A DNA stretch of 64,000 nt from Desulfobacterales bacterium (GTDB lineage Bacteria; Desulfobacterota; Desulfobacteria; Desulfobacterales; CAFBRK01): contig JAIPEL010000005.1 in NCBI GenBank assembly GCA_021737185.1, positions 16,566 through 80,565 on the forward strand, in the 5' to 3' direction. The notes beneath the pieces were generated by a model. It made no database searches and was not told the DNA's origin. It saw only the letters and a list, made by a program, of their open reading frames with translations. The position numbers and the translations under genes were made by a program. Numbering within the stretch: position 1 is the first letter of the stretch; each line of letters opens with the position of its first letter. Below are positions 26,807 to 35,512 of the stretch, piece by piece.

Positions 26807-29036
26807 GGCCGAAGATATCCTGCCAGAAAATGCCCATGAAGATCAGGGCGGCGGCGGCCAAAATCAGGATGGTTTTCACCGTGGTCCCGAGGCCGCCGGC
26901 ATCCGGTTCCTCGATCTCGCCGGGCGGGCCGTAGTAATAATGGGCATGGTACTTGAAATAGTCGGGTCCCACCTCCGGCTTGACGTTGTTTAGGATCACA
27001 CCGACCACCTTGGCCTTGACATTGTCGAGGCTCATCTTGGCCCGGTACAAGATGCCGCGGGCGATGGCGCCCACCTTGTAAACGAGAATCACCCCGTCGC
27101 AGAGGGTGCCGATCTCAGAAGCGTCTGCCACCGGCAGCACCGGCGGCGCATCGATAAAGATATAATCGTAGACTTCGTACACCTCGGCCAGAAACGCCCT
27201 GAAACGAGGGGAACGCAGGATTTCCGAGGGATTCGGCGGGCTTGTTCCTGCGGTGACGATATGCAGGTTGTCCAGGCCGGGCGTCTTGAGAATTTCTTCG
27301 ATCTGAAACTCGCCGAGCATCAAATCGGTGATGGTATTGACGATCTCCTGCCAATCGTAATTTCCCAGCACGTAGTCGGTCATACCCGGAGATCTGTCGA
27401 GCCCGAACATCTTGTGCACTAGTGGCTTTCGAAGGTCTCCTTCCACGAGAAGAACCTTGTCGCCGGCCTGGGCCATGCTCAGCGCCAGGTTTACGACGTT
27501 GGAGGTCTTTCCCTCCTGGACAAAGGAGCTGGTGATCAGAAAGGACTTTCCCTTTTTGTCCAGAACGACGAACTGCATATTCGTCCGCAGGGAGCGAAAC
27601 GCTTCGGCAGCCAGGGATTTGGGGTCGAAATGTGCCACCAGGTCGGTACGCCGACCACGGCGTGAGGTCCCTTTTGCCCCCTCGTCGCTCTCCCAGAAAG
27701 GGATGACCCCCAGCACCGGCACCTGCAGTAAGGTTTCAATGTCTTCGATGGTGCCGATGGAGGTGTCCAGCGTCTCGGCCACAAACGTGAAAACGATGCC
27801 GATGACCAGCCCCATGACCACGCCGGTGAGGATGATCATGATCTTGGACGGAATGTTGATCGGTTCTGTCGAGGTCACCGCCGGCCGGATGAGGCTCACC
27901 TCCTCCACCCGGCCCGACGCCTTGATCAGCGTCTCCTGGTATTTGGCCTTGAGCTGGGAGTAGAGCTCGGCCTGGATCTCCTTTTCTCTTTCCAGCCGGG
28001 CAAGCTGAAGCGCCTTGTCCGGAATCTGCAGATTCTCCCACCGAAGCTTTCGAAGATCGACCAGCAGGTTCTCCTGCCGCCGGCTGAGCTTCTCAAGGAG
28101 GGCCTTGACTGCTTTTCGAATTTCGGAAACGACGGAATGGATCTGTTCTTCGACCTCGAGCACCTGGGGATGCTTTTCCGTGTAATCATAGAGCAGGGCA
28201 TCCCTTTTCAGCACCAGGTCCCGGAGCTGCACTCCTAACGATGCCACAGGAGAGTCTTCCAATGCAGGATAGACGGCTTCGGAAGACTCCTTGTCGTATC
28301 CTCCTTGATCCAGGCTCTGAAGAAGGGAAGAGAACTCTGCCTTTTTCCTCTCCAGCTCCTCGTATTCGGCTTCCAGGGTGGTGAGGCGGCCAAGCAAGTT
28401 GGCTGTCTGTGTATCCAGGGCAATCATTTCGTGGGTTTCTTTGAACAGCCGCAGTTTCTCCTCGGCCTGCTTCAACTCCCTGGACGTGATTCCGAGCTGC
28501 TTTTCGATAAACGCCTTTGTTTCGAAGATCTGGCGGTTTTTTTCCTCGATGTTGTACTGCCGAAACGCTTCGGCAAAGGCATTGGCCACCTTCTCGGCCT
28601 CTTGGGGATCCGAAGAGACCACCTTGATGTTGACGATATTGGTCCCCTCTTGCTGCTCGGATTCAGCCATGGCTTTGAGGCGCTGAACCGCCGCCATGGC
28701 GGCTTCGGAGATTCGCAGCTCATCGAGGGTGGAACTTTTCGAGATCCAGCCGAGTTCCTTGGCGGTTTTGACCAGAACCGGGAAGCTGGTGATCAGAAAT
28801 GCCTGGGTAACCATGTTTTCGCCCTGGACCCAGTAAGCACCAGACAGGAAATCGGCAAGGTTCGTCACCTGTTCGATCTTCACCGAGGCAGACGCCTCAA
28901 AAAGCGGTTTGGGCTCTTTGAGCTTGGCAAAGCCGTAAGAAGAGATGGCGGCCAGCAGCACCATCAGGATCACGATGCTTTTCCGCTTCCTGAAAATCCG
29001 CCAGTAGTCTCTTAAATCGACGTCGTATTGTGCCAT
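26802..29036 (-). CDS. Wzc-type chain-length determinant and tyrosine autokinase
   Basis: 744 residues. The N-terminal Wzz domain has a membrane segment at about 20-38, a long periplasmic coiled-coil region, and a second segment near IMIILTGVVMGLVIGIV. The cytoplasmic BY-kinase domain follows, with P-loop-like SFVQEGKTS (Lys510), VLLVEGDLRKP (Walker A') and YIFIDAPPVLPVAD (Walker B). A tyrosine cluster (DYFKYHAHYYYG) near residue 700 is the expected autophosphorylation site. Unusually, a third hydrophobic segment (TILILAAAALIFMGIFW) follows the tyrosines at the very C-terminus. It controls polymer length and export with the Wza-type protein upstream. Confidence 0.93.
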   Translation of the reverse strand: MAQYDVDLRDYWRIFRKRKSIVILMVLLAAISSYGFAKLKEPKPLFEASASVKIEQVTNLADFLSGAYWVQGENMVTQAFLITSFPVLVKTAKELGWISKSSTLDELRISEAAMAAVQRLKAMAESEQQEGTNIVNIKVVSSDPQEAEKVANAFAEAFRQYNIEEKNRQIFETKAFIEKQLGITSRELKQAEEKLRLFKETHEMIALDTQTANLLGRLTTLEAEYEELERKKAEFSSLLQSLDQGGYDKESSEAVYPALEDSPVASLGVQLRDLVLKRDALLYDYTEKHPQVLEVEEQIHSVVSEIRKAVKALLEKLSRRQENLLVDLRKLRWENLQIPDKALQLARLEREKEIQAELYSQLKAKYQETLIKASGRVEEVSLIRPAVTSTEPINIPSKIMIILTGVVMGLVIGIVFTFVAETLDTSIGTIEDIETLLQVPVLGVIPFWESDEGAKGTSRRGRRTDLVAHFDPKSLAAEAFRSLRTNMQFVVLDKKGKSFLITSSFVQEGKTSNVVNLALSMAQAGDKVLLVEGDLRKPLVHKMFGLDRSPGMTDYVLGNYDWQEIVNTITDLMLGEFQIEEILKTPGLDNLHIVTAGTSPPNPSEILRSPRFRAFLAEVYEVYDYIFIDAPPVLPVADASEIGTLCDGVILVYKVGAIARGILYRAKMSLDNVKAKVVGVILNNVKPEVGPDYFKYHAHYYYGPPGEIEEPDAGGLGTTVKTILILAAAALIFMGIFWQDIFGP

Positions 29037-29155
29037 AAACCTATGGGTGTTTGGTTTTTTGTATCTAGTGCTGCATGTTTAATTTCTGGCAGACTTTCGG
29101 CATTGTCGGCGATTCACTATATTTTTTTATCCTTTTCGCGGGACGCGGAAAGCTA

Positions 29156-29179
29156 ATAAAATCGCCGCAGCGATTTTAT
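29156..29179. repeat. Palindrome at the 3' end of the exporter gene
   Basis: ATAAAATCGC and GCGATTTTAT flank a CGCA loop (10-bp perfect stem). On the minus strand the stop TGA begins the hairpin. The AAATCGC/GCGATTT core also occurs in the palindromes at 26775 and 61819. Confidence 0.8.
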
Positions 29180-31371
29180 CAATCTTCGTCAAAGGGCGAT
29201 CCGAGTGTATCTGCCGCGGAACCAAATTCGTTGACCACCTGGGCCGGGTAGATAATCAGCCGCATGATCGGTTGGACCCGCTTGAAAAACTGATTCAAGC
29301 TTCCCCATCCGCTTCTGGGGACGTAAACCAGATCTCCGTTGGTCAGGGCCACGTTCTGGGTGTAGTCTCCCTCTTCGATCAGGGCCTTTAAGTCGGTATC
29401 GATCACTTCGGGTCGGTTGATATCGCCGCGAACCACTTTTGTCAGGGCAGGCTTTCCGAAAACGGTGTATCCGCCGGCCTGGGCGATGGCGTCGAACACC
29501 CGCATTTCGGATCCCTCGAAGGTGTACGCCCCCGGCTTTTCCACTTCGCCGAACACATATACCCGGTTCGACTCGGCCGACACCGCTGGAACGTAAACCA
29601 CATCACCGCTGTCCAAGATCATGTCCTGGGAGATGTCCCCTTGGGTGATCGCCCGATAAAGGTTGACGGTGATCGACTGGTTGTCCTTCCGGCGAATCCG
29701 TACATCGCGAAGGTTGGCCTCCGGCCGGGGGCCGCCGGCTTGAGAAAGCATCTGCGATACCCGCGCCTTGCCCTTCAGCGTATATTGGCCGGGCCCGGTT
29801 CCGGCCCTTTGGCCCACCGCCCCCAGGATAGTGACAAACTTGCTGTTATGCTCTCCGACGATGATGTCGATCCGCGGATGCCGTATATACTCTTCGAGCT
29901 TTCGCGTGAGGATCCTGTCAAGTTCGGTGGGAGTTAGGCCCCGGACATACAAGTCTTCAACGTAGCCGAAGGAAATCTTGCCGTCCGGTCTTACCGGGAT
30001 CTCCACCTTTTCACTTTCCGTCCCTTTCCAGAAGGTAATTTCAATAAGGTCCCCTGAGTCCAGCCGATATTCCGGAAACCCGGATCGAGTGGTGAACACA
30101 TCGTTCTCCTCGACCGCCTCTTTGGCATCTACCCCCTGGTCCTGCTGCCTCAGTTCGATGGCGCCGGCTTTGGCAGGGAAAACGGATGCTTTGCCCATCC
30201 AGAACTTTACCCCTTCGCCGAAGCTGGCCGCAAGCAGATCGTCGATACCGTCTCCGTTCAGGTCTGCAACCGCCAGGTCGTAAAACGTTCCGCGACCCGG
30301 ATAGGAACTGGAAAACCGAACGTATCCTTCTTCTGCCGGCACCATTTTGAAGCCCTGAATCCCCCGACCGTCGAGCGATCCGGCAAAAAGTTCCGGCGTG
30401 CCGTCCCCATCCTGATCCAGGGCCGACGGCTTCCAGAAGCTTCCCTCCCCACCTGCCGAGACCCTGGCAAAGGATCCGTCTCCTTTCCCTTTAAAAACGG
30501 CCACACCCGCGCGAAACGAACCGGCAAGAAGATCCACGTGGCCGTCACCGTCGATGTCCTCGGAGGTAAGCCCGTACCAGCTTCCCTCGGCCAGGGTTTG
30601 GCCAAAGGACCAGCCGCCGGCGCCGTCTCCGAACCAAATCTTCAAAACACTGTTTTTGCCCCACCCGGCAGCGGCGATATCCATATGGCCGTCTTCGTTG
30701 AAATCGGCCACTGCCACGTCGTTGTATTCGCCGGCGATTTCCGGGCCCGTCTCCACCGGCCATCCGCCCGCGCCATTTCCAAGCCAGACCTGCACGCCTC
30801 CTTGAAGCTGTGATGTCCGGTTTGCGGCAACGATGTCCATGTTTCCGTCCGCGTTGATATCGGCAAGCCGCAGTCCCTGGTAAGTTCCGATTTCAGTGGG
30901 GCCGACGCCCGGCTTCCATCCCTGCCCCTCCTTATTGACGAGAACCGCGACACCGGAAGCTTCTTTCTGGACCGAGTAGATGATGTCCTTCCATCCGTCT
31001 CCATTGACATCGGCCGCAGCCACGGACTGAACCTCGCCTTTGACCGGTAGGTTGAATACCTCATCCAGGCCGGCGGGCCCCCGGCCTTTCCATATCGAAA
31101 TCATTCCGGGCTGGGACGCACCGCCGATCACATCCGAATACCCGTCGTTGTCGAGATCGGCCACTGCCAAACCTCGGTACAGCCCGGAAGTCGGCAGCCC
31201 CCGACTTTCCGGCAAGGCAAATTGAGCAGCTTCCGTCTCGATTTTTTCTCCCGGCACCTTCTGGGTCGGCGCACAGGCAAATATCCCCGCCGTGCCCGAA
31301 AGTATCAGCAAGACAACTATGCTCTGAAAAAAGAACCTATGGCTACACATCCGAGTTTCCGTTCTCATCAT
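29179..31371 (-). CDS. VCBS/FG-GAP propeller fused to Wza-type polysaccharide export protein
   Basis: 730 residues, an unusual fusion. A signal peptide ends in a lipobox-like GIFAC (Cys33). Residues about 60-400 hold seven repeats with the calcium-binding DxDxDG pattern (ADLDNDGYSD, ADVNGDGWKD, ADINADGNMD, ADFNEDGHMD, EDIDGDGHVD, DQDGDGTPE, ADLNGDGIDD), enough for one seven-bladed propeller. From about 435 comes a Poly_export domain (YRLDSGDLIEITFW) followed by two SLBB domains (FVTILGAVGQ ... VVYVP; RVYVFGEVEKPGAYTF ... LVYVP). Wza-like proteins form the outer-membrane export channel. The propeller could bind glycan or protein partners; that is inference. Confidence 0.9.
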   Translation of the reverse strand: MMRTETRMCSHRFFFQSIVVLLILSGTAGIFACAPTQKVPGEKIETEAAQFALPESRGLPTSGLYRGLAVADLDNDGYSDVIGGASQPGMISIWKGRGPAGLDEVFNLPVKGEVQSVAAADVNGDGWKDIIYSVQKEASGVAVLVNKEGQGWKPGVGPTEIGTYQGLRLADINADGNMDIVAANRTSQLQGGVQVWLGNGAGGWPVETGPEIAGEYNDVAVADFNEDGHMDIAAAGWGKNSVLKIWFGDGAGGWSFGQTLAEGSWYGLTSEDIDGDGHVDLLAGSFRAGVAVFKGKGDGSFARVSAGGEGSFWKPSALDQDGDGTPELFAGSLDGRGIQGFKMVPAEEGYVRFSSSYPGRGTFYDLAVADLNGDGIDDLLAASFGEGVKFWMGKASVFPAKAGAIELRQQDQGVDAKEAVEENDVFTTRSGFPEYRLDSGDLIEITFWKGTESEKVEIPVRPDGKISFGYVEDLYVRGLTPTELDRILTRKLEEYIRHPRIDIIVGEHNSKFVTILGAVGQRAGTGPGQYTLKGKARVSQMLSQAGGPRPEANLRDVRIRRKDNQSITVNLYRAITQGDISQDMILDSGDVVYVPAVSAESNRVYVFGEVEKPGAYTFEGSEMRVFDAIAQAGGYTVFGKPALTKVVRGDINRPEVIDTDLKALIEEGDYTQNVALTNGDLVYVPRSGWGSLNQFFKRVQPIMRLIIYPAQVVNEFGSAADTLGSPFDED

Positions 31372-31407
31372 TGGCTTCTAAATAATTGCCGGGCAATGTT
31401 TTTATTG

Positions 31408-31462
31408 GCCATGGCAGATCTGGGGTGGTTCCTGACAGGAATCACCCCAGATCTGCCATGGC
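31408..31462. repeat. 55-nt near-perfect palindrome at the 3' end of the ExeA-like gene
   Basis: Arms 31408-31427 and 31443-31462 are perfect 20-mers (CCATGGCAGATCTGG... / ...CCAGATCTGCCATGG). An inner TTCCT/AGGAA stem with a GAC loop completes the hairpin, one G-T pair apart. The last seven codons of the ExeA-like gene, stop included, form one arm, so the 3' end of the gene is duplicated in inverted orientation just behind it. No T-run follows. Confidence 0.93.
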
Positions 31463-32245
31463 TTCGTTGACGATTCTCGAATCGATCGCCCCGGCCTTTC
31501 TCATCATGCCGATCAGCATGCACCGGTCGCACAAGTTGTTGATCCGCAGCGGAATCCCTTGGGAATACGAATACAAGGGGAAAATTGCTTTGCGGGTGAA
31601 AATCCCGCGCTCGGCGCCGGCGCTTTTAAGCCGGTACAAAATGTAGCGGACTGTGTCTTTCAGATCCAGCGGTTTCAGATGGTACTTGACCGATATCCGC
31701 TCTTTCAGGGGAAGCAGCGCTTCGATCTTCAACAACAGCGGCGTCTGCCCCATGATGATCAAGGTAACCAGAAATTGATGTTCGGACTGCATATTGAGAA
31801 GCATCCGCAGCTCCTCCAGGCTTTCCCGTTGCTGGATCAGGTGGGCCTCGTCGACGATCAGAATCGTTCTTATTCCGTGCTGCTGTCTTTTCTGGAGCTT
31901 GTCGTGGAGCTTGGTCAGCAGAAAAAATTTCGAATCGCTGTCCGTGGGAATCCCGATCTCATACAGTATCGATCGGAGAAGGTCCAAGGGAGTGAGGGCA
32001 GGGTTCGTGATGGTGCTCACCCGATAGCGGTCTTCGGGAAGCGAATCGCTCAGGACGCGGCTGATGGTGGTCTTGCCGGCCCCGACCTCCCCGGTGAGCA
32101 TGGCCGCGCCCTTTCGGTTTTCGATAGCGTACATCAAACGGCTCAAGGCCTCCTCGTGCTGGGAGGAACGAAAAAACACCTTCTGATCCGGGACATTTTC
32201 AAATGGCGGCTCTTTCAGACTCCAGTATTTCTGGTAGATGGTCAA
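31442..32245 (-). CDS. ExeA-like AAA ATPase of the polysaccharide locus
   Basis: 267 residues. It starts MTIYQKYWSLKEPPFENVPD, the typical opening of ExeA/MshM and exosortase-locus ATPases, with P-loop TGEVGAGKTT (51-60), Walker B TILIVDEAHL and a sensor region. In secretion systems such ATPases help assemble envelope machinery through peptidoglycan; in polysaccharide loci with exosortase-type genes they accompany Wzc-like kinases. No exosortase gene is in the window. It lacks the C-terminal membrane and LysM parts of its larger relative at 59828. It sits 70 bases upstream of the exporter gene, separated by the palindrome. Confidence 0.88.
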   Translation of the reverse strand: MTIYQKYWSLKEPPFENVPDQKVFFRSSQHEEALSRLMYAIENRKGAAMLTGEVGAGKTTISRVLSDSLPEDRYRVSTITNPALTPLDLLRSILYEIGIPTDSDSKFFLLTKLHDKLQKRQQHGIRTILIVDEAHLIQQRESLEELRMLLNMQSEHQFLVTLIIMGQTPLLLKIEALLPLKERISVKYHLKPLDLKDTVRYILYRLKSAGAERGIFTRKAIFPLYSYSQGIPLRINNLCDRCMLIGMMRKAGAIDSRIVNEAMADLG

Positions 32246-32269
32246 TATCCCTGTCCGGTGTCCGCTGCT

Positions 32270-32634
32270 TGAAGGTTCAGGGTTCAGAGGTTCAGAGGTT
32301 CTGGGGTTCTGGGTTCAAAGGTTCAGAGGTTCAGAGGTTCAGGATTCAAAATTCCAGGTTCAAGGTTCAACATTCAAGAGTTGATCCCTTCGTAAAAAGT
32401 CCGAATACTCCTTCTTTCGTCATTCCCGCGAAAGCGGGAATCCAGTGTTTTCTAATACTTATGAAAACCGGATAAAGCCCGACGAAGGTTTCGGGTACTT
32501 TACGATTTCATCAAGGTTCAACATTCAAGAGTTGATGCCTTCGTAAAAAGTTCGGATTTCCCTTTTTCCGTCATTCTGGGCTTGGCAAGCCTGCCCCCGA
32601 CCCCGATCCGAAGGCGAAGACGGGTCGTCTGCCC
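32270..32634. repeat. Family C array followed by two family B copies
   Basis: 32270-32376 is a family C array (AGGTTCAGAGGTTCAGAGGT type). 32381-32514 is a full family B copy (TTGATCCCTTCGTAAAAAGTC ... TTTACGATTTCATCAA) with the central ATTCCCGC-GAAA-GCGGGAAT hairpin. Then AAGGTTCAACATTCAAGAG is repeated and a second, truncated B copy starts at 32532 and loses homology near 32600. So the block was partly duplicated in tandem. No gene is seen between the ExeA-like and HD-GYP genes. Confidence 0.85.
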
Positions 32635-34179
32635 TTATCGCTCCACCACCCGGCTTTTCACCCCCTTGGCGAGCAGCTCGGCTATCTGCTCTTCGGCACC
32701 CTGCCGGGTGTAAAATGCCCCCACCCATAGGTGGATACCGCCGTTTTCCTGTTCGATCAGGTAAGGAGAGTATCCCAGCGACTGCAGCCGGTCCAGCTCC
32801 GCTGCGGCTTTTCCGCTGTTCAGATAAGTGCCTACAAGTGCGGCAAACGGGGTGCGCTTGACCACCGCTTCCGGTTGAATGATCCTGCGGACGCTTTCCG
32901 TCGCCCGATTCGAGGCAGATGACAGGCCGACGGACTGCCGCCCCTTCCAGTAGGGAATCCCGCCCAAAAGGACGAGCAACAGCAACAAAAGCAGCAGCGG
33001 TCTTGCCCCGGCCCCTTTTCCCCGCAGTCCTTTTTTCTTGGCAGGCTTCGGTGCCTTTTCAGCTGGCAGCGAGGACGCCGGTTCTATTCCGGCGGAAGAA
33101 ACATCGCGGTCCTGAAATTGCCTTGGCGACGACTCCTGTAGATCACGGCCTTCTGCCAGCTTCTCCAGTTCGTCTTCTTCGACGCTGTCTACGATATATA
33201 ACAGTGAATTTTCCGGCAGGTTGACGATCCGCTCGGTCAGGACCTTTCGGCCCTGGGAGTCGTATTCGATCTGGAGCCTGGGCCGCATCGGCTGGTCCGG
33301 GTAGGTTTCGATCACCCGTCCGACAGCGTTGGAGTTGAGCTGGACATAGGTTGACAGCGGGAATATGGAAAACGCGTTGAGCAGCGCCTTCAGATGCTTT
33401 TTATGAAATTTGGGTTTGCAGGTCTTGATGATTTCCTTGATCGCGTAGAAGGGATTGAAGCGGTCTCGCTGAGGTCTGGAGTGACTCAGGGCTTCATAGA
33501 TGTCCATGAGACCGACAATCTGCGCATACTCGTGGATTTCATCTCCCTTCAGCCCCCGAGGATAGCCGGAGCCGTCGATTCTTTCATGGACCTGGAGCGC
33601 CACCTCGGCCAGGTACGGATAGCTGCCGCTGTATGGCTTTAAAATCTCATAGCCGGCCTCGGAATGCTTTTGAACGAGTCGAAGCTCTTGCTGGGTCAGC
33701 TGCTCTTTTTTGTACAGGATCTTTTCGGGCAGACGGCACATCCCTACTTCGTGCAGGAGGGCCGCCATTCCGATTTCCACCTGTCTTTCTTTCGAATATC
33801 CCAGCTGTTCGGCGGCCCGAATCGAATAGATGGCCACGTTGATGCACTTGTTCACCAAAAAATTTTGCCGTTCGTCGAGCTGAATCGCCCGGATAAACAA
33901 CTCATCTTGAGCAGAGGCGGATTCGACCACCTGGCGCGCGATCCGGAAGCCGGGTTCCAGGTCGAATTGCCTGCCTTCCTTTACCGCGCTGAAAACCCCG
34001 CTCAGGTAAACCACGCCGTCTTTGTAAATATCGGTGCTCGCCGAAAACGGTTCGGCAGGAGGCGGTGCATCGGCCGGTGTCGGGGAAGCAGAACGGAAGT
34101 CGGACCCGTTCGGCGTCATACCCGCTCTCTTCCTGTTGTTGTCCGGGGGAAGATTATTTAACTCACTAAATCGAACCAT
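32635..34179 (-). CDS. Degenerate HD-GYP domain protein with membrane anchor and SPOR domain
   Basis: 514 residues. Residues about 90-270 are an HD-GYP domain: LLHEVGMCRLP (the HD pair is His143-Glu144), KHSEAGYEIL, HERIDGSGYPRG (GYP at 205-207). The first metal His, normally in an HS motif, is replaced (NFLVNKC) and the Asp of HD is Glu, so c-di-GMP hydrolysis is doubtful. A Lys-rich linker leads to a membrane segment of Leu repeats near 393-410, and the C-terminus (from about 440) looks like a SPOR domain (FAALVGTYLNSGKAAAELDRL, LWVGAFYTRQGAEEQI), which binds denuded peptidoglycan. It may sense c-di-GMP and tie the export machine to the cell wall. Confidence 0.85.
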   Translation of the reverse strand: MVRFSELNNLPPDNNRKRAGMTPNGSDFRSASPTPADAPPPAEPFSASTDIYKDGVVYLSGVFSAVKEGRQFDLEPGFRIARQVVESASAQDELFIRAIQLDERQNFLVNKCINVAIYSIRAAEQLGYSKERQVEIGMAALLHEVGMCRLPEKILYKKEQLTQQELRLVQKHSEAGYEILKPYSGSYPYLAEVALQVHERIDGSGYPRGLKGDEIHEYAQIVGLMDIYEALSHSRPQRDRFNPFYAIKEIIKTCKPKFHKKHLKALLNAFSIFPLSTYVQLNSNAVGRVIETYPDQPMRPRLQIEYDSQGRKVLTERIVNLPENSLLYIVDSVEEDELEKLAEGRDLQESSPRQFQDRDVSSAGIEPASSLPAEKAPKPAKKKGLRGKGAGARPLLLLLLLLVLLGGIPYWKGRQSVGLSSASNRATESVRRIIQPEAVVKRTPFAALVGTYLNSGKAAAELDRLQSLGYSPYLIEQENGGIHLWVGAFYTRQGAEEQIAELLAKGVKSRVVER

Positions 34180-34298
34180 CTCGCGGCGTGCTCTCAGAAT
34201 TCAGCTAAGAAGACAAAAGAAGGTATGGAAACTGCCGTTAATGTATAAAATCCTTTTATCTTGTGTGTCAAGGTGTTTTTAGCAACAAGATATAGAGG

Positions 34299-35492
34299 TC
34301 ATGATCGTGTTTCGCGCTTGGTGTCCGGTGCTCGGGTGGAGGAAGGAGGTTCATCCCCGGCGCAGGAAATGGCGTTGTGGCGCCCCCTTCGTTCCAACAC
34401 TGTGATCAACATCACGAATATGACCGCCTGACCCAGCAACAGCAGGGCATCGATCGGCCTCCTGGCATCTCGAAGCACCACCGCGCTGGTACCCAGGCAG
34501 GCGTTGATCATGAAAATAAAGAGGACGCTCCTTCGGGGTCCGCCGAGAACCACTGCCATTCTGTGGTGCAGATGGTCCTTTCCCACGTAATCGATCCACT
34601 GTTTGAAGCTTTTGACCTTTCCGGTGGAGATCCGATCCACCGTGATGTGGATCATATCGAAAATAAGGACCCAAAAAATGAGAATCGGCGATATGAGCGA
34701 CCCGACGGGGTTGTTTTCCGCCCAGTCCCCATAGACGGCGAGGCAGGCCAGTACAAATCCGATAAAAATGCTGCCGGCATCCCCTAAAAATATGGTCGCC
34801 TTTCCTCTGGCCTGAAAGTTGTACGGCAAAAATCCCAGACAGCTTCCCATGATGCCGACAGCGACCCACCCGATAAATGGCTGATCGGTCTGAAAGGCTA
34901 CGATCCCTAAAAAAAAGGCAATGATCGCACCCAGCCCGGAGGCAAGACCGTTCATACCGTCAAAAAAATTCATGGCATTGGTGATTCCCACGATCCAAAG
35001 CACGGTCAAAAAAACGTTGGCGGCTTCGGCAAAAACGCCGTAGGTGCTCGGCGCGACCCTCAGCACAATCCCCTGGCTCATCACGATGGAAACGCAGGCA
35101 AGCTGGGCAACCAGTTTGAGCCATGCAGGAACCTCGTGGATGTCGTCGATGAGACTGACTGTAAACAAAACCAGCGATGCGATGATAATGCTTGCAAGTT
35201 TTCCGGAATAAACGCCGTTTGCGATAATGGCGACGGCAAATCCGAAGAAAACAGCACCTCCTCCCAAGAGGGGGGTGGCCTCTGGATGCACTTTGCGGCC
35301 GCTCGGAAGATCGTATACGTTGCACCGCCTCGCTGCCCAACGAAAAACCGGGGTAAGCGTAAAGCTCAGGGCAAACGAAAATGTGAGAATATACATCCAC
35401 CGCCAACCGATGGAGGCAAAATGCGAACGAACCGGTGGAATGGTCAAAAGAAGGGTGGCAAGGGGCACGACAATGTAAAGGCGCCGTTCCAT
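34299..35492 (-). CDS. WecA/MraY-type undecaprenyl-phosphate sugar-1-phosphate transferase
   Basis: A 397-residue polytopic membrane enzyme that starts glycan assembly by moving a sugar-1-phosphate (commonly GlcNAc-1-P) from UDP-sugar to undecaprenyl phosphate. Family motifs are present: LIDDIHEVP (Mg-binding DD), NAMNFFDGMNGLASG, FLGDAGS and HLHHR. The start ATG at 35492 (MERRLYIVVP) is chosen because a longer frame would run into the aminotransferase gene. A hydrophilic tail of about 25 residues ends the protein. It lies 20 bases after the aminotransferase and is probably the initiating transferase of the locus. Confidence 0.92.
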   Translation of the reverse strand: MERRLYIVVPLATLLLTIPPVRSHFASIGWRWMYILTFSFALSFTLTPVFRWAARRCNVYDLPSGRKVHPEATPLLGGGAVFFGFAVAIIANGVYSGKLASIIIASLVLFTVSLIDDIHEVPAWLKLVAQLACVSIVMSQGIVLRVAPSTYGVFAEAANVFLTVLWIVGITNAMNFFDGMNGLASGLGAIIAFFLGIVAFQTDQPFIGWVAVGIMGSCLGFLPYNFQARGKATIFLGDAGSIFIGFVLACLAVYGDWAENNPVGSLISPILIFWVLIFDMIHITVDRISTGKVKSFKQWIDYVGKDHLHHRMAVVLGGPRRSVLFIFMINACLGTSAVVLRDARRPIDALLLLGQAVIFVMLITVLERRGRHNAISCAGDEPPSSTRAPDTKRETRS

Positions 35493-35512
35493 CCGATTGT
35501 CGAAAAATCCCC

